Made by a program: the position numbers and the translations under genes. The notes beneath the pieces were generated by a model. That model saw only the letters and a list, made by a program, of their open reading frames with translations. It searched no databases and was not told where the DNA came from. This document shows positions 29,277 through 38,131 of a DNA stretch of 64,000 bases, one piece after another. Source of the stretch: Streptomyces sp. Tue 6430 (GTDB taxonomy: Bacteria; Actinomycetota; Actinomycetes; Streptomycetales; Streptomycetaceae); NCBI GenBank assembly GCA_021568835.1, contig JAKGSH010000010.1:372001-436000 (forward strand), written 5' to 3'. Position 1 is the stretch's first letter, and each line of letters begins with the position of its first letter.

Positions 29277-30631
29277 GTGGGCACCGACACCGTGCGGACG
29301 GAGGCGTCCGACGACGCGGCCGGGCGGCGGCGCGAACAGCGCGGCTGGTACTTCTACGACTGGGCGTGCTCCGTCTACTCGACGAGCGTGCTGACCGTGT
29401 TCCTGGGCCCGTACCTGACGTCGGTCGCCAAGAACGCCGCCGACCCGGACGGCTATGTGCATCCGCTGGGCATCCCGGTCCGCGCGGGCTCCTTCTTCGC
29501 GTACTCGGTGTCGCTGTCGGTGATCGCGGCCGTCCTGGTGATGCCGCTGGTGGGCGCGGCCGCCGACCGCACCGGCCGCAAGAAGCCGTTCCTGGGGGCC
29601 GCCGCCTACACCGGGGCCGCGGCCACGACGGGCATGTTCTTCCTCTCCGGCGACCGCTACCTGCTGGGCGGCGTGCTGCTGGTGGTCGCCAACGCCGCCC
29701 AGTCGGTCGCGATGATGCTCTACAACTCCTATCTGCCCCAGATCGCCCCGCCCGAGGAACGCGACGCGGTGTCCTCGCGCGGCTGGGCCTTCGGATACGC
29801 GGCGGGCTCCCTGGTCCTGGTCGTCAACCTGGTCCTCTACCTCGCCCACGACGCCTTCGGCGTCTCGGAGTCCACCGCCGTGCGGATCTGTCTGGCCTCG
29901 GCGGGCCTGTGGTGGGGCGGGTTCACTCTGATCCCGCTGCTCCGGCTGCGCGACCGCCCGCCGGCGGCCGCCTCCGCGGGCACGGCGAGCACCCCGGGCC
30001 TGCGCCAGCTGGTGGCGACCTTCCGGACATGCGCCGCCACCCGCTGACCCTCGCCTTCCTGCTGGCCTACCTCGTCTACAACGACGGCATCCAGACGGTG
30101 ATCTCCCAGGCCTCGGTCTACGGCTCCGAGGAACTCGGCCTCGGCCAGTCCACCCTCATCGGCGCCATCCTCCTGGTGCAGGTCCTGGCCGTCGCCGGCG
30201 CCCTGACGATGGGCCGGCTGTCCCGGATCTACGGCGCGAAGCGCACGATCCTGGGCTCGCTGGTGGCCTGGACGCTCACCCTGGCCGCCGGCTACTTCCT
30301 GCCGTCCGGCGCGCCGGTGGGCTTCTTCCTGCTGGCGGCCGCGATCGGCCTGGTCCTCGGCGGCAGCCAGGCCCTGTCACGCTCCCTCTACTCCCACCTC
30401 GTCCCGCCCGGCAAGGAGGCCGAGTACTTCTCGGCCTACGAGGTGAGCGACCGCGGGACGAGCTGGCTCGGCCCGCTGCTGTTCGGGATCACCTACCAGG
30501 TGACCGGAAGCTACCGGGACGCGATCATCTCGCTGGTGGTCTTCTTCGTCCTCGGTTTCCTGTTGCTGGCGCGGGTTCCGGTACGGCGGGCCATCACCGA
30601 CGCGGGCAATCCCGCACCCGAAAGGATTTAG
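29277..30631 (+). CDS. UMF1/Atg22-like MFS transporter, frameshifted
   Basis: A permease of about 450 residues with twelve predicted helices. REQRGWYFYDWACSVYSTSV near the N-terminus is the signature of the UMF1 group. Other motifs are ADRTGRKKPFLGAAAYTGA, YNSYLPQIAPPEERDAVSSR, LAYLVYNDGIQTVISQASVY and YEVSDRGTSWLGPLLFG. The frame breaks at about 30026; one G restores TFRDMRRHPLTLAFL. GTG at 29277 is favoured because GGAGG lies 11 bases upstream, though GTG at 29241 is also possible. The substrate is unknown; relatives export amino acids from yeast vacuoles. Confidence 0.85.
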
Positions 30632-30821
30632 CGCTGGAGACCAAAGGGCGGTAGTGTACGCGTTTGGCCTGCCAGGCGTACCGTTACTGCGCGTCAAAGA
30701 TGCCGAAACGCTGGGTGACATCTCCTTTCAGATGTGACAAACCGGGCGCCGGTGGGTACTGCACTGGTTGACAAGGCTGCGGCTACGACGGCGACGCACG
30801 CCCCGGAACGGGACTCCGAAC

Positions 30822-30848
30822 GGGAATCTTTACCGCCGACCGGACGTT
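30822..30848 (+). promoter_or_regulatory. SigR-type promoter ahead of rbpA
   Basis: GGGAAT (30822-30827) is followed after exactly 18 bases by GTT (30846-30848), matching the thiol-stress sigma-R consensus GGGAAT-N18-GTT. rbpA is an established SigR target in S. coelicolor. The start codon is about 60 bases downstream. Additional promoters probably lie in 30640-30780, where the sequence is less GC-rich. Confidence 0.82.
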
Positions 30849-30909
30849 GACCGGATGACGACGACAGCGACACCTGTCCTGTGGGCGACAAGCCCGGGAG
30901 GCACGATTC

Positions 30910-31284
30910 ATGAGTGAGCGAGCTCTTCGCGGCACGCGCCTCGTGGTGACCAGCTACGAGACGGACCGCGGCATCGACTTGGCCCCGCGCCAGGCCGTGG
31001 AGTACGCATGCGAGAAGGGGCACCGCTTCGAGATGCCCTTCTCGGTGGAGGCGGAGATCCCGCCGGAGTGGGAGTGCAAGGTCTGCGGAGCACCTGCGCT
31101 CCTCGTGGACGGCGACGGCCCTGAGGAGAAGAAGGCCAAGCCCGCGCGTACGCACTGGGACATGCTGATGGAGCGGCGGACCCGTGAGGAACTCGAAGAG
31201 GTCCTCGAAGAACGGCTGGCCGTTCTGCGTTCCGGAGCGATGAACCTCGCGGTGCATCCTCGGGACAGCCGCAAGTCCGCGTAG
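30910..31284 (+). CDS. rbpA: RNA polymerase-binding protein RbpA
   Basis: A 124-residue actinobacterial transcription factor that binds RNA polymerase and principal sigma factors (HrdB) and helps form the open complex. The zinc ligands Cys34, His38, Cys56 and Cys59 are in YACEKGHRF and WECKVCGA. The sigma-interaction domain follows (THWDMLMERRTREELEEVLE). An N-terminal tail MSERALRGTRLVVTSYETDR is as in S. coelicolor RbpA. GGGAGG lies before the ATG. A SigR-type promoter precedes the gene and a 44-bp palindrome follows it, so it is a single-gene unit. Important for growth rate and rifampicin tolerance. Confidence 0.98.
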   Translation: MSERALRGTRLVVTSYETDRGIDLAPRQAVEYACEKGHRFEMPFSVEAEIPPEWECKVCGAPALLVDGDGPEEKKAKPARTHWDMLMERRTREELEEVLEERLAVLRSGAMNLAVHPRDSRKSA

Positions 31285-31323
31285 TTCCGCGGAGCTGGGG
31301 CTGGTTTACAGCGCACGAGAAAT

Positions 31324-31370
31324 GACCGCGGGCGCCGTACGCGATATCGCGTACGGCGCCCGCGGTCTTT
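31324..31370. terminator. 44-bp perfect palindromic terminator between rbpA and fxsA-type gene
   Basis: Bases 31324-31367 form a perfect palindrome with 22-base arms and no spacer (centre GCGAT/ATCGC), followed by TTT. It lies 40 bases after the rbpA stop and 72 bases beyond the stop of the convergent gene, so it can end transcription from both sides. Confidence 0.93.
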
Positions 31371-31441
31371 CCTTGCTCCACTGCCTCATGCCTCACGGGC
31401 ACCGGCTCATGGGCACCGGCCAACGGGCCGGGCTCACCGCG

Positions 31442-31993
31442 TCAGCGGGGGCGCTGGTCCTGGCGTCCCTCTTCGCGCTCGTCCCTCCTGACCACCTCGC
31501 CCTGGACCACCTTTCCGTCCGGGCGGTGCATGCGGGCCTGCTGGAAGGCGTCACCGAGGCTCCCGGGGCCGGCCGTGCGCAGTTTGCGGTCGACCGTGCG
31601 TTCCGCACGGCGGCCGACGGCCTTCTGGACCGGCGGGAGGAGCAGGAGCAGCCCCAGCGCGTCGGAGGCCAGACCGGGGATCATGAGGAGGAGGCCGCCC
31701 AGCATCATCAGGCCGCTGCCCCCGCCCGAGGAGGGGGGTGTGCCGCGCCGGAGCGCCTCGTCGAGGTTCTGGAAGGCGCGCCGGCCCGCCCGCTTGATGA
31801 CCACGGAGCCGAGCAGGAAGCCGGCGAGCAGCAGCAGGAAGACCGCGAACCCGCCGGCCGCGTCCGCGACCACGGTCAGCAGCCAGATCTCCAGCACCAG
31901 CCACGCGGCCAGCCCCAGCGGCAGGAACGTCCGCAGACGCGAGCGCCGGGGCCGGGTGTCGAGGGGCGGGGGAGTCTGAGCGCCAGTCGTCAT
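31442..31993 (-). CDS. FxsA family membrane protein
   Basis: A 183-residue FxsA family protein. Membrane segments are TFLPLGLAAWLVLEIWLLTV, AVFLLLLAGFLLGSVVIKR and LMMLGGLLLMIPGLASDALGLLLLL, with the conserved RRAFQNLDEALRRG between them. The E. coli homologue is a suppressor of F exclusion of phage T7 and sequesters the PifA protein. The polar C-terminal tail ends RDEREEGRQDQRPR. It faces the rbpA gene across a bidirectional terminator. Frame intact. Confidence 0.9.
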   Translation of the reverse strand: MTTGAQTPPPLDTRPRRSRLRTFLPLGLAAWLVLEIWLLTVVADAAGGFAVFLLLLAGFLLGSVVIKRAGRRAFQNLDEALRRGTPPSSGGGSGLMMLGGLLLMIPGLASDALGLLLLLPPVQKAVGRRAERTVDRKLRTAGPGSLGDAFQQARMHRPDGKVVQGEVVRRDEREEGRQDQRPR

Positions 31994-32064
31994 GTCCCCA
32001 GTGTGCCCGGCCCCGTCTCAGAGCGGCGTAAGGGGCCGATCAGCGGCGTGAACGACGCTGTGGG

Positions 32065-33003
32065 TCAATGCATGCGGTCAAGGCTGCGGGTGCGGGGCTG
32101 CTGCGGTGACGGGGCGGGCGAGGTGGATCGGTCGGACTCGGCAGGCTGGTCGGACTGGTCGGACTGGTCGGACGATGCCGGGGGCGGCTGCGCCGTGGTC
32201 CGGGCCTGTTCCTGCCCGCCCGTCCGGCCGGCGATCTTGCCGACGCGCTCCCCCACGCCCCAGGCCGTGACCCGCCACAGCGCCTCCACGAGGATGTCGC
32301 GGCTCATCTTGGAGTCGCCCAGCTCGCGCTCGACGAAGGTGATGGGCACCTCGACGACGTGGTAGCCGGCCTTGACGGCCCGGCGGGCGAGGTCGACCTG
32401 GAAGCAGTACCCCTGCGAGGCGACCTCGTCGAGGCCGAGGCCTTCGAGGGTCTCGCGCCGGAAGGCGCGGTATCCGCCGGTGACGTCGCGCAGCGGCAGG
32501 TCGAGCGCCAGGCGCGAGTAGAGGCTGCCGCCGCGGGAGATGATCTCGCGGGACCGGGGCCAGTTCACGACCCGGCCGCCCGGCACCCAGCGGGAGCCCA
32601 GCACGAGGTCGGCGCCCTTGAGGGCGGTGAGGAGGCGGGGCAGTTCCTCGGGCTGGTGGGAGCCGTCGGCGTCCATCTCGACCAGGACGCCGTAGCCGTT
32701 GTCCAGGCCCCAGCGGAAGCCCGCGAGGTAGGCGGCGCCGAGGCCCTCCTTGCCCTTGCGGTGCAGCACCTGGACGTGGTCGTCCGTGGCGGCCAGCTCG
32801 TCGGCGAGTTTGCCGGTGCCGTCGGGGCTGTTGTCGTCGGCCACGAGGACGTGCGCCTCGGGGACGGCCTCGCGCACCCGGCCGACGATGCTCTTGATGT
32901 TCTCCGCCTCGTTGAAGGTCGGAATGATCACCAACGCCGTGCCGAGCGGACCGAACTTCCTCCCCCGGTCCTGTGCCGCGCGGGTCGCGTCGCCGTCGTT
33001 CAC
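32065..33003 (-). CDS. ppm: Polyprenol phosphate mannosyltransferase (Ppm1/DPM1-like)
   Basis: A 312-residue GT2 enzyme that transfers mannose from GDP-mannose to polyprenol phosphate. The lipid-linked mannose serves protein O-mannosylation in Streptomyces. It shows LVIIPTFNEAENI at about residue 24, VLVADDNSPDGTGKLADEL, VEMDADGSHQPEELPRLL (metal-binding DAD), GSRWVPGG and VTGGYRAFRRETL. The Lnt-type domain fused in some mycobacterial Ppm1 is absent, as in Streptomyces. GTG at 33003 follows AAGGGG. The C-terminal tail carries SDQSDQSDQ, from a 9-bp DNA repeat at 32148-32174. In S. coelicolor the orthologue is needed for infection by phage phiC31. Confidence 0.93.
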   Translation of the reverse strand: MNDGDATRAAQDRGRKFGPLGTALVIIPTFNEAENIKSIVGRVREAVPEAHVLVADDNSPDGTGKLADELAATDDHVQVLHRKGKEGLGAAYLAGFRWGLDNGYGVLVEMDADGSHQPEELPRLLTALKGADLVLGSRWVPGGRVVNWPRSREIISRGGSLYSRLALDLPLRDVTGGYRAFRRETLEGLGLDEVASQGYCFQVDLARRAVKAGYHVVEVPITFVERELGDSKMSRDILVEALWRVTAWGVGERVGKIAGRTGGQEQARTTAQPPPASSDQSDQSDQPAESDRSTSPAPSPQQPRTRSLDRMH

Positions 33004-33572
33004 TGCTGCCCCTTCGTGTCCGTACGCAGGGGTCCACCATAGTGGCCGCCGCCTGGGGTGACGCGACAGGACGTTCGTATGGTGGTGTCGTTTCCGCAAA
33101 AGCGGGGTATGCATGTGCTTTTGCACTCGTATGACCGGGGCGTACCGCCGGAGGCGGTGCCCGTGCGGTCCTGCGGAGGGGGGCCCGGCGCCCTTCGGGC
33201 CGACCTGGGACCCGCCGGCTGCGGATCGACCTGAAGCCGTTGTCTACTGAGCGTCCGGGCCCCACCCGGGTCACACCGCCCCGGCCGGCCGGAACGCTCC
33301 CTCGTCCTGGTGCGGCGCTGCGCCTGGCTCCCAGCGGCGGCGTACCGGTCCGGCACGCCGTCCCTGACCCAGCGGCGCACCGGCGAGTGCGCGGACGTTC
33401 CCCGGCGGGGCGTCCGGTGGTGGACCCGGCCGAACCTACCGGCCCCCCGCGGTCGGCTGTCAACAGCCGTTCGACCTGCGACTCTTCGGGTAACGCGCTG
33501 GTCAGCGGGCAGGTGGCGACTCTCGCGGGGCGCGGTGCGGACGGGTGATCTTCCGCACCGCGCCCCGGCGGA
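33004..33572. other. Intergenic region upstream of ppm
   Basis: 569 bases between two minus-strand genes. The part near 33040-33130 has lower GC and should hold the ppm promoter. On the minus strand GGAAAC at about 33090-33095, followed 17 bases on by GTCCTG, loosely resembles an ECF sigma (SigE-like) promoter. The rest (33180-33560) is GC-rich with open frames in several phases but no convincing codon bias. I see no recognisable gene. Confidence 0.45.
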
Positions 33573-35186
33573 TCACTCGCCCGGCCGTACGAACACCGTG
33601 CGTCCACCGACCACCGTGCGCAGGCACTCGGGCAGGTCGGTGCCGGGGGTGAGGTCGGGCAGGCCGGGCGTGCCCGAACGGGGATCGGTGGACCAGCGGG
33701 CGACGCGGTCGTCCGGGGCCTGCACGACCAGGGCGCCGGTGCGCCAGACGGCGTAGTCGGCGGGCGCGCCCGGTACCAGGACGCCCGCGTCGTCGCGTCC
33801 GACGGCCCGCCAGCCGCCCCGCGTGTGGGCGGTGAAGGCGGCGCGCACGGAGATCCGGTGCTCGGGCGTGCGGTGGAAGGCGGCGGCGCGGACCGTGCCC
33901 CACGGGTCGAGGGGGGTCACCGGGCTGTCGGAGCCGAAGGCGAGGGGGACGCCGGAGCGCAGCAGGGCGGCGAACGGGTTGAGGGAGCGGGCCCGCTCGG
34001 CGCCCAGGCGCTGGGCGTACATGCCGTCCTCGCCTCCCCACAGGGCGTCGAAGGCGGGCTGGACGGAGGCGGTCAGGCCGAGTTCGGCGAAGGCGGCGAT
34101 CGTCTCGGGGGTGAGCATCTCGGCGTGCTCGACGCGGTGGCGGGCGGCGCGCACGCGGGCCGGGCCGACCTTGTCCGCTGCCGCGCGCACGCCCTCGACG
34201 ACGGCGGTGACGGCGGCGTCGCCGATGGCGTGGAAGCCCGCCTGGAGGCCGGCCTCGGTGCAGGCCGCGACGTGCGCGGCGACCGCGGCGGCGTCCAGGT
34301 AGGCGGTGCCGGTGTGGGTGGCGTCGCGGTACGGGTCGTGCAGGCAGGCGGTGTGGGAGCCGAGGGCGCCGTCGACGAAGAGGTCCCCGGCCGCGCCGCG
34401 TGCACCCAGCGCGCGCGCCTTGTCGACGTCGCGCTCCGCCCAGTAGCCGACGACCCGCGGACCCGGTTCCTCGGCGGCCAGCCGCAGCAGGGCGGTGAAG
34501 TCGTCCTCGGAGGAGATCTCGGGGCCGGCGCACTCGTGGACCGAGCCGATGCCGAGCGAGGCGGCGTGCGCGAGGGCGGCCCGCTGGGCCTCGGCGCGCC
34601 GGTCCGGCGTCACGGCCGCGAACGCCGCGGCGCGGACGGCGTGGTGGGCGTCGGCGGTGAGCGGGGCGCCGCCCGGCCGGTCCGTCGCACCGAGGCCGGG
34701 GACCATGTCCAGCAGGGCCGTGGTGACGACCGCGGAGTGGACGTCGATGCGGGACAGGTAGAGGGGCCGCCCGCCGGTGGCCTCGTCCAGTTCGGCGCGC
34801 GTCGGGGGGCGGCCGCCGGGCCAGCGTGCGGCGTCCCAGCCGTGGCCGAGGAGAACCGTGTCCCGCGGCCGGGCCGCGGCGAAGTCCCGCACCCGGGCGA
34901 GGGCCGCCTCCAGGGAGGGCGCGGCCGACAGGTCGAGACCGGTCAGGGCCAGGCCGGTGGAGGTGGTGTGGACGTGGGCGTCGGTGAAGGCGGGGGTGAC
35001 CAGGGCGCCGTCCAGGTCGACCACCTCGTCGACGCCGTCCGCGAAGGCGTCGGCAGCGCCCTCGGAGCCGACCCAGGCCACCTGACCGCGCTCGACGACC
35101 ATCGCGGTCGCGAACGGGTCGGCGGGACTGTGGACCTCTCCTCGGCGGAGCAGGACGGTCTTCGGGTCGGGGGTGCGCTCACTCAT
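33573..35186 (-). CDS. Amidohydrolase family protein (YtcJ-like)
   Basis: A 537-residue metal-dependent amidohydrolase. The first metal motif is TPAFTDAHVHTTSTG near residue 65; HGWDAARWPGG, GIGSVHECAGPE, FHAIGDAAVTAVVEG, RHRVEHAEMLTP and LAFGSDSPVTPLDPWGTVRA follow in the order of the YtcJ group. C-terminal ADYAVWRTGALVV belongs to the small beta domain shared with urease-like enzymes. It probably hydrolyses an N-acyl or amide bond of a small molecule; the substrate cannot be read from sequence. No signal peptide. Frame intact. It stands alone, with repeats after its start and a noncoding stretch downstream. Confidence 0.93.
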   Translation of the reverse strand: MSERTPDPKTVLLRRGEVHSPADPFATAMVVERGQVAWVGSEGAADAFADGVDEVVDLDGALVTPAFTDAHVHTTSTGLALTGLDLSAAPSLEAALARVRDFAAARPRDTVLLGHGWDAARWPGGRPPTRAELDEATGGRPLYLSRIDVHSAVVTTALLDMVPGLGATDRPGGAPLTADAHHAVRAAAFAAVTPDRRAEAQRAALAHAASLGIGSVHECAGPEISSEDDFTALLRLAAEEPGPRVVGYWAERDVDKARALGARGAAGDLFVDGALGSHTACLHDPYRDATHTGTAYLDAAAVAAHVAACTEAGLQAGFHAIGDAAVTAVVEGVRAAADKVGPARVRAARHRVEHAEMLTPETIAAFAELGLTASVQPAFDALWGGEDGMYAQRLGAERARSLNPFAALLRSGVPLAFGSDSPVTPLDPWGTVRAAAFHRTPEHRISVRAAFTAHTRGGWRAVGRDDAGVLVPGAPADYAVWRTGALVVQAPDDRVARWSTDPRSGTPGLPDLTPGTDLPECLRTVVGGRTVFVRPGE

Positions 35187-35240
35187 GGCACCAGTCTCGT
35201 ACCTCGCTCCGGCCGACCGGCACGGGGGACCCTCGTACCG

Positions 35241-35306
35241 GGGTGCCGGATGTCGGGTGCCGGATGTCGGGTGCCGGATGTCGGGTGCCGGATGTCGGGT
35301 GCCGGG
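35241..35306. repeat. 14-bp tandem repeat, 4.7 copies
   Basis: The unit GGGTGCCGGATGTC is repeated four times exactly, with a further 10 bases. It lies between the amidohydrolase start (35186) and the Lrp stop (35329), so in the upstream region of the amidohydrolase. The length is not a multiple of three and the sequence is not expected to be translated. Confidence 0.97.
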
Positions 35307-35328
35307 GGTCCGTCCGGGGCGGCGGTCC

Positions 35329-35769
35329 TCAGATCCGGGGCGGGCGGGCCTCGTACGGGGTGGACAGCACGACCGTGGTGCGGGTGGAGACGCCCGCGAG
35401 GGCCCGCAGCCGGCTCAGCAGCTCCTCCAGTTCGTGCGGGGTGGCCACCCGCACCTTGAGGATGTAGTTCTCGTCGCCGGCGACGCTGTGACAGGCCTCG
35501 ATCTCGGGCACTCCGGCGAGCCGGTCGGCGATGTCGTCGGGCGCGCTGGGGTCGAAGGGTTTCACCGAGATGAAGGCGGTCAGGGGCAGCCCGACGGCCT
35601 CGGCGTCGACGACGGCCGCGTACCCCCGGATCACGCCGCGCTGTTCCAGCCGGCGCACCCGCTGGTGCACGGCCGACGTGGACAGGCCCGTGGCCTTGCC
35701 CAGGTCTGTGTAACTCATCCGCCCGTCCTTGACGAGCAGCTGCACGATCTGTCGGTCCAGCTCCTCCAT
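35329..35769 (-). CDS. Lrp/AsnC family transcriptional regulator
   Basis: A 146-residue Lrp/AsnC protein. The helix-turn-helix is at residues 2-45 (ELDRQIVQLLVKDGRMSYTD, LGKATGLSTSAVHQRVRRLE, QRGVIRGYAAVV). The RAM effector domain follows (LTAFISVKPFDPS, CHSVAGDENYILKVRVATPH). The ATG at 35769 gives a standard MEELDRQI start. It is divergent from the gene at 36010 and may regulate it or an amino-acid pathway elsewhere. Frame intact. Confidence 0.95.
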   Translation of the reverse strand: MEELDRQIVQLLVKDGRMSYTDLGKATGLSTSAVHQRVRRLEQRGVIRGYAAVVDAEAVGLPLTAFISVKPFDPSAPDDIADRLAGVPEIEACHSVAGDENYILKVRVATPHELEELLSRLRALAGVSTRTTVVLSTPYEARPPRI

Positions 35770-36009
35770 GGCGCAAGAACTTACAGGGCGCGCGATCTCT
35801 TCGTATACGTATACAGCCCAGGTCATACTGGTTCGTGATGTGGCGGACGGTACGAGCCGATCGGCATCTGCGCATGGCATGTGACCAACGCCACAGCGCG
35901 TGCGAACTCTTCGTGACGGTCCCGTGATTACCACCGCCGAGCCCTGGGAAGTGCTTGCTGTGGTCGAGGCCGCAGTGCCTGAACGGCCCAGCCCGAGGGG
36001 GAGAATCCC

Positions 36010-36486
36010 ATGCAGAGCCTTAAGCGTCCTGGTCGCACCGCGCCCAAGCGGTTCCAGCCCACCGTCGTCGAGTCCGAGCCGGAGGGCGTCGAACCCGACG
36101 GCCACGACGACCTCGACGGCCTCGACGACGAGAGCGGCGACCACTCCTACGAGTTCGACGCCTACGACACGTTCGAGATGTACCGGGTGATCTGCCCGGA
36201 CTGCGCGCAGCCCATCGCCCTGCTGGCGGACGAGGAGGTCCTGCCGGAGCACGCGCTGTGCGCCTCGCCGTGGAACCCGTTCGGGCTCACGGTCTGCGCC
36301 GGTACGGGCCGCGCGGCGGCCGAGGCCCGTTCCGCGGACGAGTCGCCGGAGCCCCAGGAGCAGGAGACGGCACTGCTGTTGACGCTCCCCCAGGGACTGG
36401 ACTGGCGCATGCAGCCCTTCTCGCACGTCGGCGGACCGGCCTCGCGTCCGATCCGGGTGCCGGCGCTGCGCCGCCACGCCGCCTGA
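36010..36486 (+). CDS. Conserved hypothetical acidic protein with CPDC motif
   Basis: A 158-residue soluble protein of unknown function. A basic start (MQSLKRPGRTAPKRF) is followed by a very acidic stretch (residues 20-55), then MYRVICPDCAQPIALLADEE and PEHALCASPWNPFGLTVCAG. The cysteines of CPDC and the two later Cys could bind zinc. Start preceded by GAGGGGGAGAA. Divergent from the Lrp gene. No enzyme motif was recognised. Confidence 0.8.
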   Translation: MQSLKRPGRTAPKRFQPTVVESEPEGVEPDGHDDLDGLDDESGDHSYEFDAYDTFEMYRVICPDCAQPIALLADEEVLPEHALCASPWNPFGLTVCAGTGRAAAEARSADESPEPQEQETALLLTLPQGLDWRMQPFSHVGGPASRPIRVPALRRHAA

Positions 36487-36748
36487 GCGCTTCCGCCCGA
36501 CTCCCCCGGCCGAACCGTGACATGGTCCGCGTCATGTCGGTCCGCCTCATGTCCCGTGTCCCGCTCCGCGGCCCGGCCGTGGTCCGCTCTCAGTACGTCC
36601 CGGGCGTTCGAGTGCCGGGCGAGCAGGGGTGGATGACGGAACGTCAGGAATCGGTCGCCTCCCCGCGGGCCGTACCGGGGGCACGTCCCGAACTCACGCA
36701 CGGGGGTGCGAGCCGTGACCTCGCGTCGCGCGCTCGCGTTGTCCTGGT

Positions 36749-36997
36749 ATGACCCCCACCTATCAGGCGTCCGGGCGTCACCGCCAACTGTTCGTCCCCG
36801 TCCCCGTGTCGGCGAAGACGGCTCCGTCGCCGCCCCCGCAGGACCCGCCGATCTACCGCGACATGATGCGTACCTGGGCCGACCGGGGACGCACCCTGCC
36901 CGGCCGGCAGGACCCGGAGTGGGTGCGGCTGGCGGCACCGCTGGTGCGGCCGGGTCAGTTCAGCGGGTCTCCGGACCCAGCAACTGACGGGCGATGA
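36749..36997 (+). CDS. Small hypothetical protein
   Basis: An 82-residue open frame, MTPTYQASGRHRQLFVPVPV, with PPPQDPPIYRDMMRTWADRG and a C-terminal WVRLAAPLVRPGQF. The composition is balanced and unlike antisense frames in this DNA. It overlaps the end of the convergent acyl-CoA dehydrogenase by 38 bases; the protein may be shorter if the overlap is due to a base error. Function unknown. Confidence 0.55.
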   Translation: MTPTYQASGRHRQLFVPVPVSAKTAPSPPPQDPPIYRDMMRTWADRGRTLPGRQDPEWVRLAAPLVRPGQFSGSPDPATDGR

Positions 36998-38131
36998 CCA
37001 TGCGCTGGATCTGGTTCGTGCCCTCGACGATCTGCAGGGCCTTGGCCTCGCGCAGGTAGCGCTCGACGGGGAAGTCCGCGGTGCAGCCGTAGCCGCCGAG
37101 CACCTGGACGGCGTCCGTGGTGACCTGCATCGCCGCGTCGGTGCAGTGCAGCTTGGCCATGGCCGCCTGGCGCACGAACGGCCGGCCGGCGTCGCGCAGT
37201 CGCGCCGCCGCGAGATACAGGGCCCGGCCCGACTCGACCCGGGTCGCCATGTCGGCGAGCAGGAAGCGCAGCCCCTGGAAGTCGGCGATCGGCCGCCCGA
37301 ACTGCCGGCGCCCGGTGGCGTGGGCGACCGCCTCGTCCAGGGCCGCCCGGGCGACGCCGACGGCGCACGCGGCGATGCCGAGCCGTCCGGAGTCCAGGGC
37401 GGCGAGGGCGATCGCGAAGCCCTGCCCCTCGTCGCCGATGCGCAGCGCGTCGGGGATCCGCACCCCGTCGAAGTGGACCTGGGCGGTCGGTGAGCCCCTG
37501 AGCCCCATCTTCCTCTCCGGCGGCGCGGCGCTCAGCCCCTCGGCGTCGCCGGGCACCAGGAACGCGGTGATGCCGCGGGCGCCCTCGCCGCCGGTGCGCG
37601 CCAGGACGGTGTAGAAGTCGGCGATGCCCCCGTGGGTGATCCAGGCCTTGGTCCCGTCGATGACCCAGCCGTCGCCCTCCCGGACGGCCCGGGTGCGCAG
37701 CGCGGCCGCGTCGGAGCCGGAGGCGGGCTCGGAGAGGCAGTAGGCGCCCAGTTGCCCCCGCCCAGCATCGCGGGCAGGCGTGCGGCCCGCTGCTCCTCGG
37801 TGCCGTGGGTGGCGAGGGCGTAGCCGGCCAGGGTGTGCACGCTGACGCCGAGGCCGACGGTGAGGCGGGCGGCGGCGAGTTCCTCGAGGACCTGGAGGTA
37901 GACCTCGTACGGCTGGTCTCCGCCGCCGTACGCGGCCGGGTAGGGCAGGCCGAGGAGGCCCGCCCGGGACAGGAGGGTGAACAGCTCGCGCGGGAAGCGT
38001 CCGGCGTCCTCCTCCGCGGCGGCGCCCGGGGCGATCTCGCGGCGGGCGATGCCCTGGACGAGGGCGAGCAGGTCGCGGGCCTCCTGCGTGGGCAGGAGAC
38101 GGTCCACGGGTGGTGCTGCACGGTCGGGCAT
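36960..38131 (-). CDS. Acyl-CoA dehydrogenase, frameshifted
   Basis: About 390 residues, the standard length of the family. Seen motifs are YCLSEPASGSDAAALRTRA (FAD and substrate binding), WVIDGTKAWITHGG, RKMGLRGSPTAQVHFDGVRI, RQFGRPIADFQGLRFLLADM and the C-terminal LQIVEGTNQIQRMVIARQLL, whose Glu is the catalytic base position. The frame breaks at about 37755: one G added to the G run gives LGGGQLGAYCL. It oxidises acyl-CoA thioesters at C2-C3 and passes electrons to ETF. A TetR gene lies upstream on the same strand and may control it. Confidence 0.93.

Noticed and set aside
33240..33756. Small genes in the plus strand upstream of ppm
   Set aside because: The frames run into the antisense of the amidohydrolase and have no sensible composition or ribosome site.
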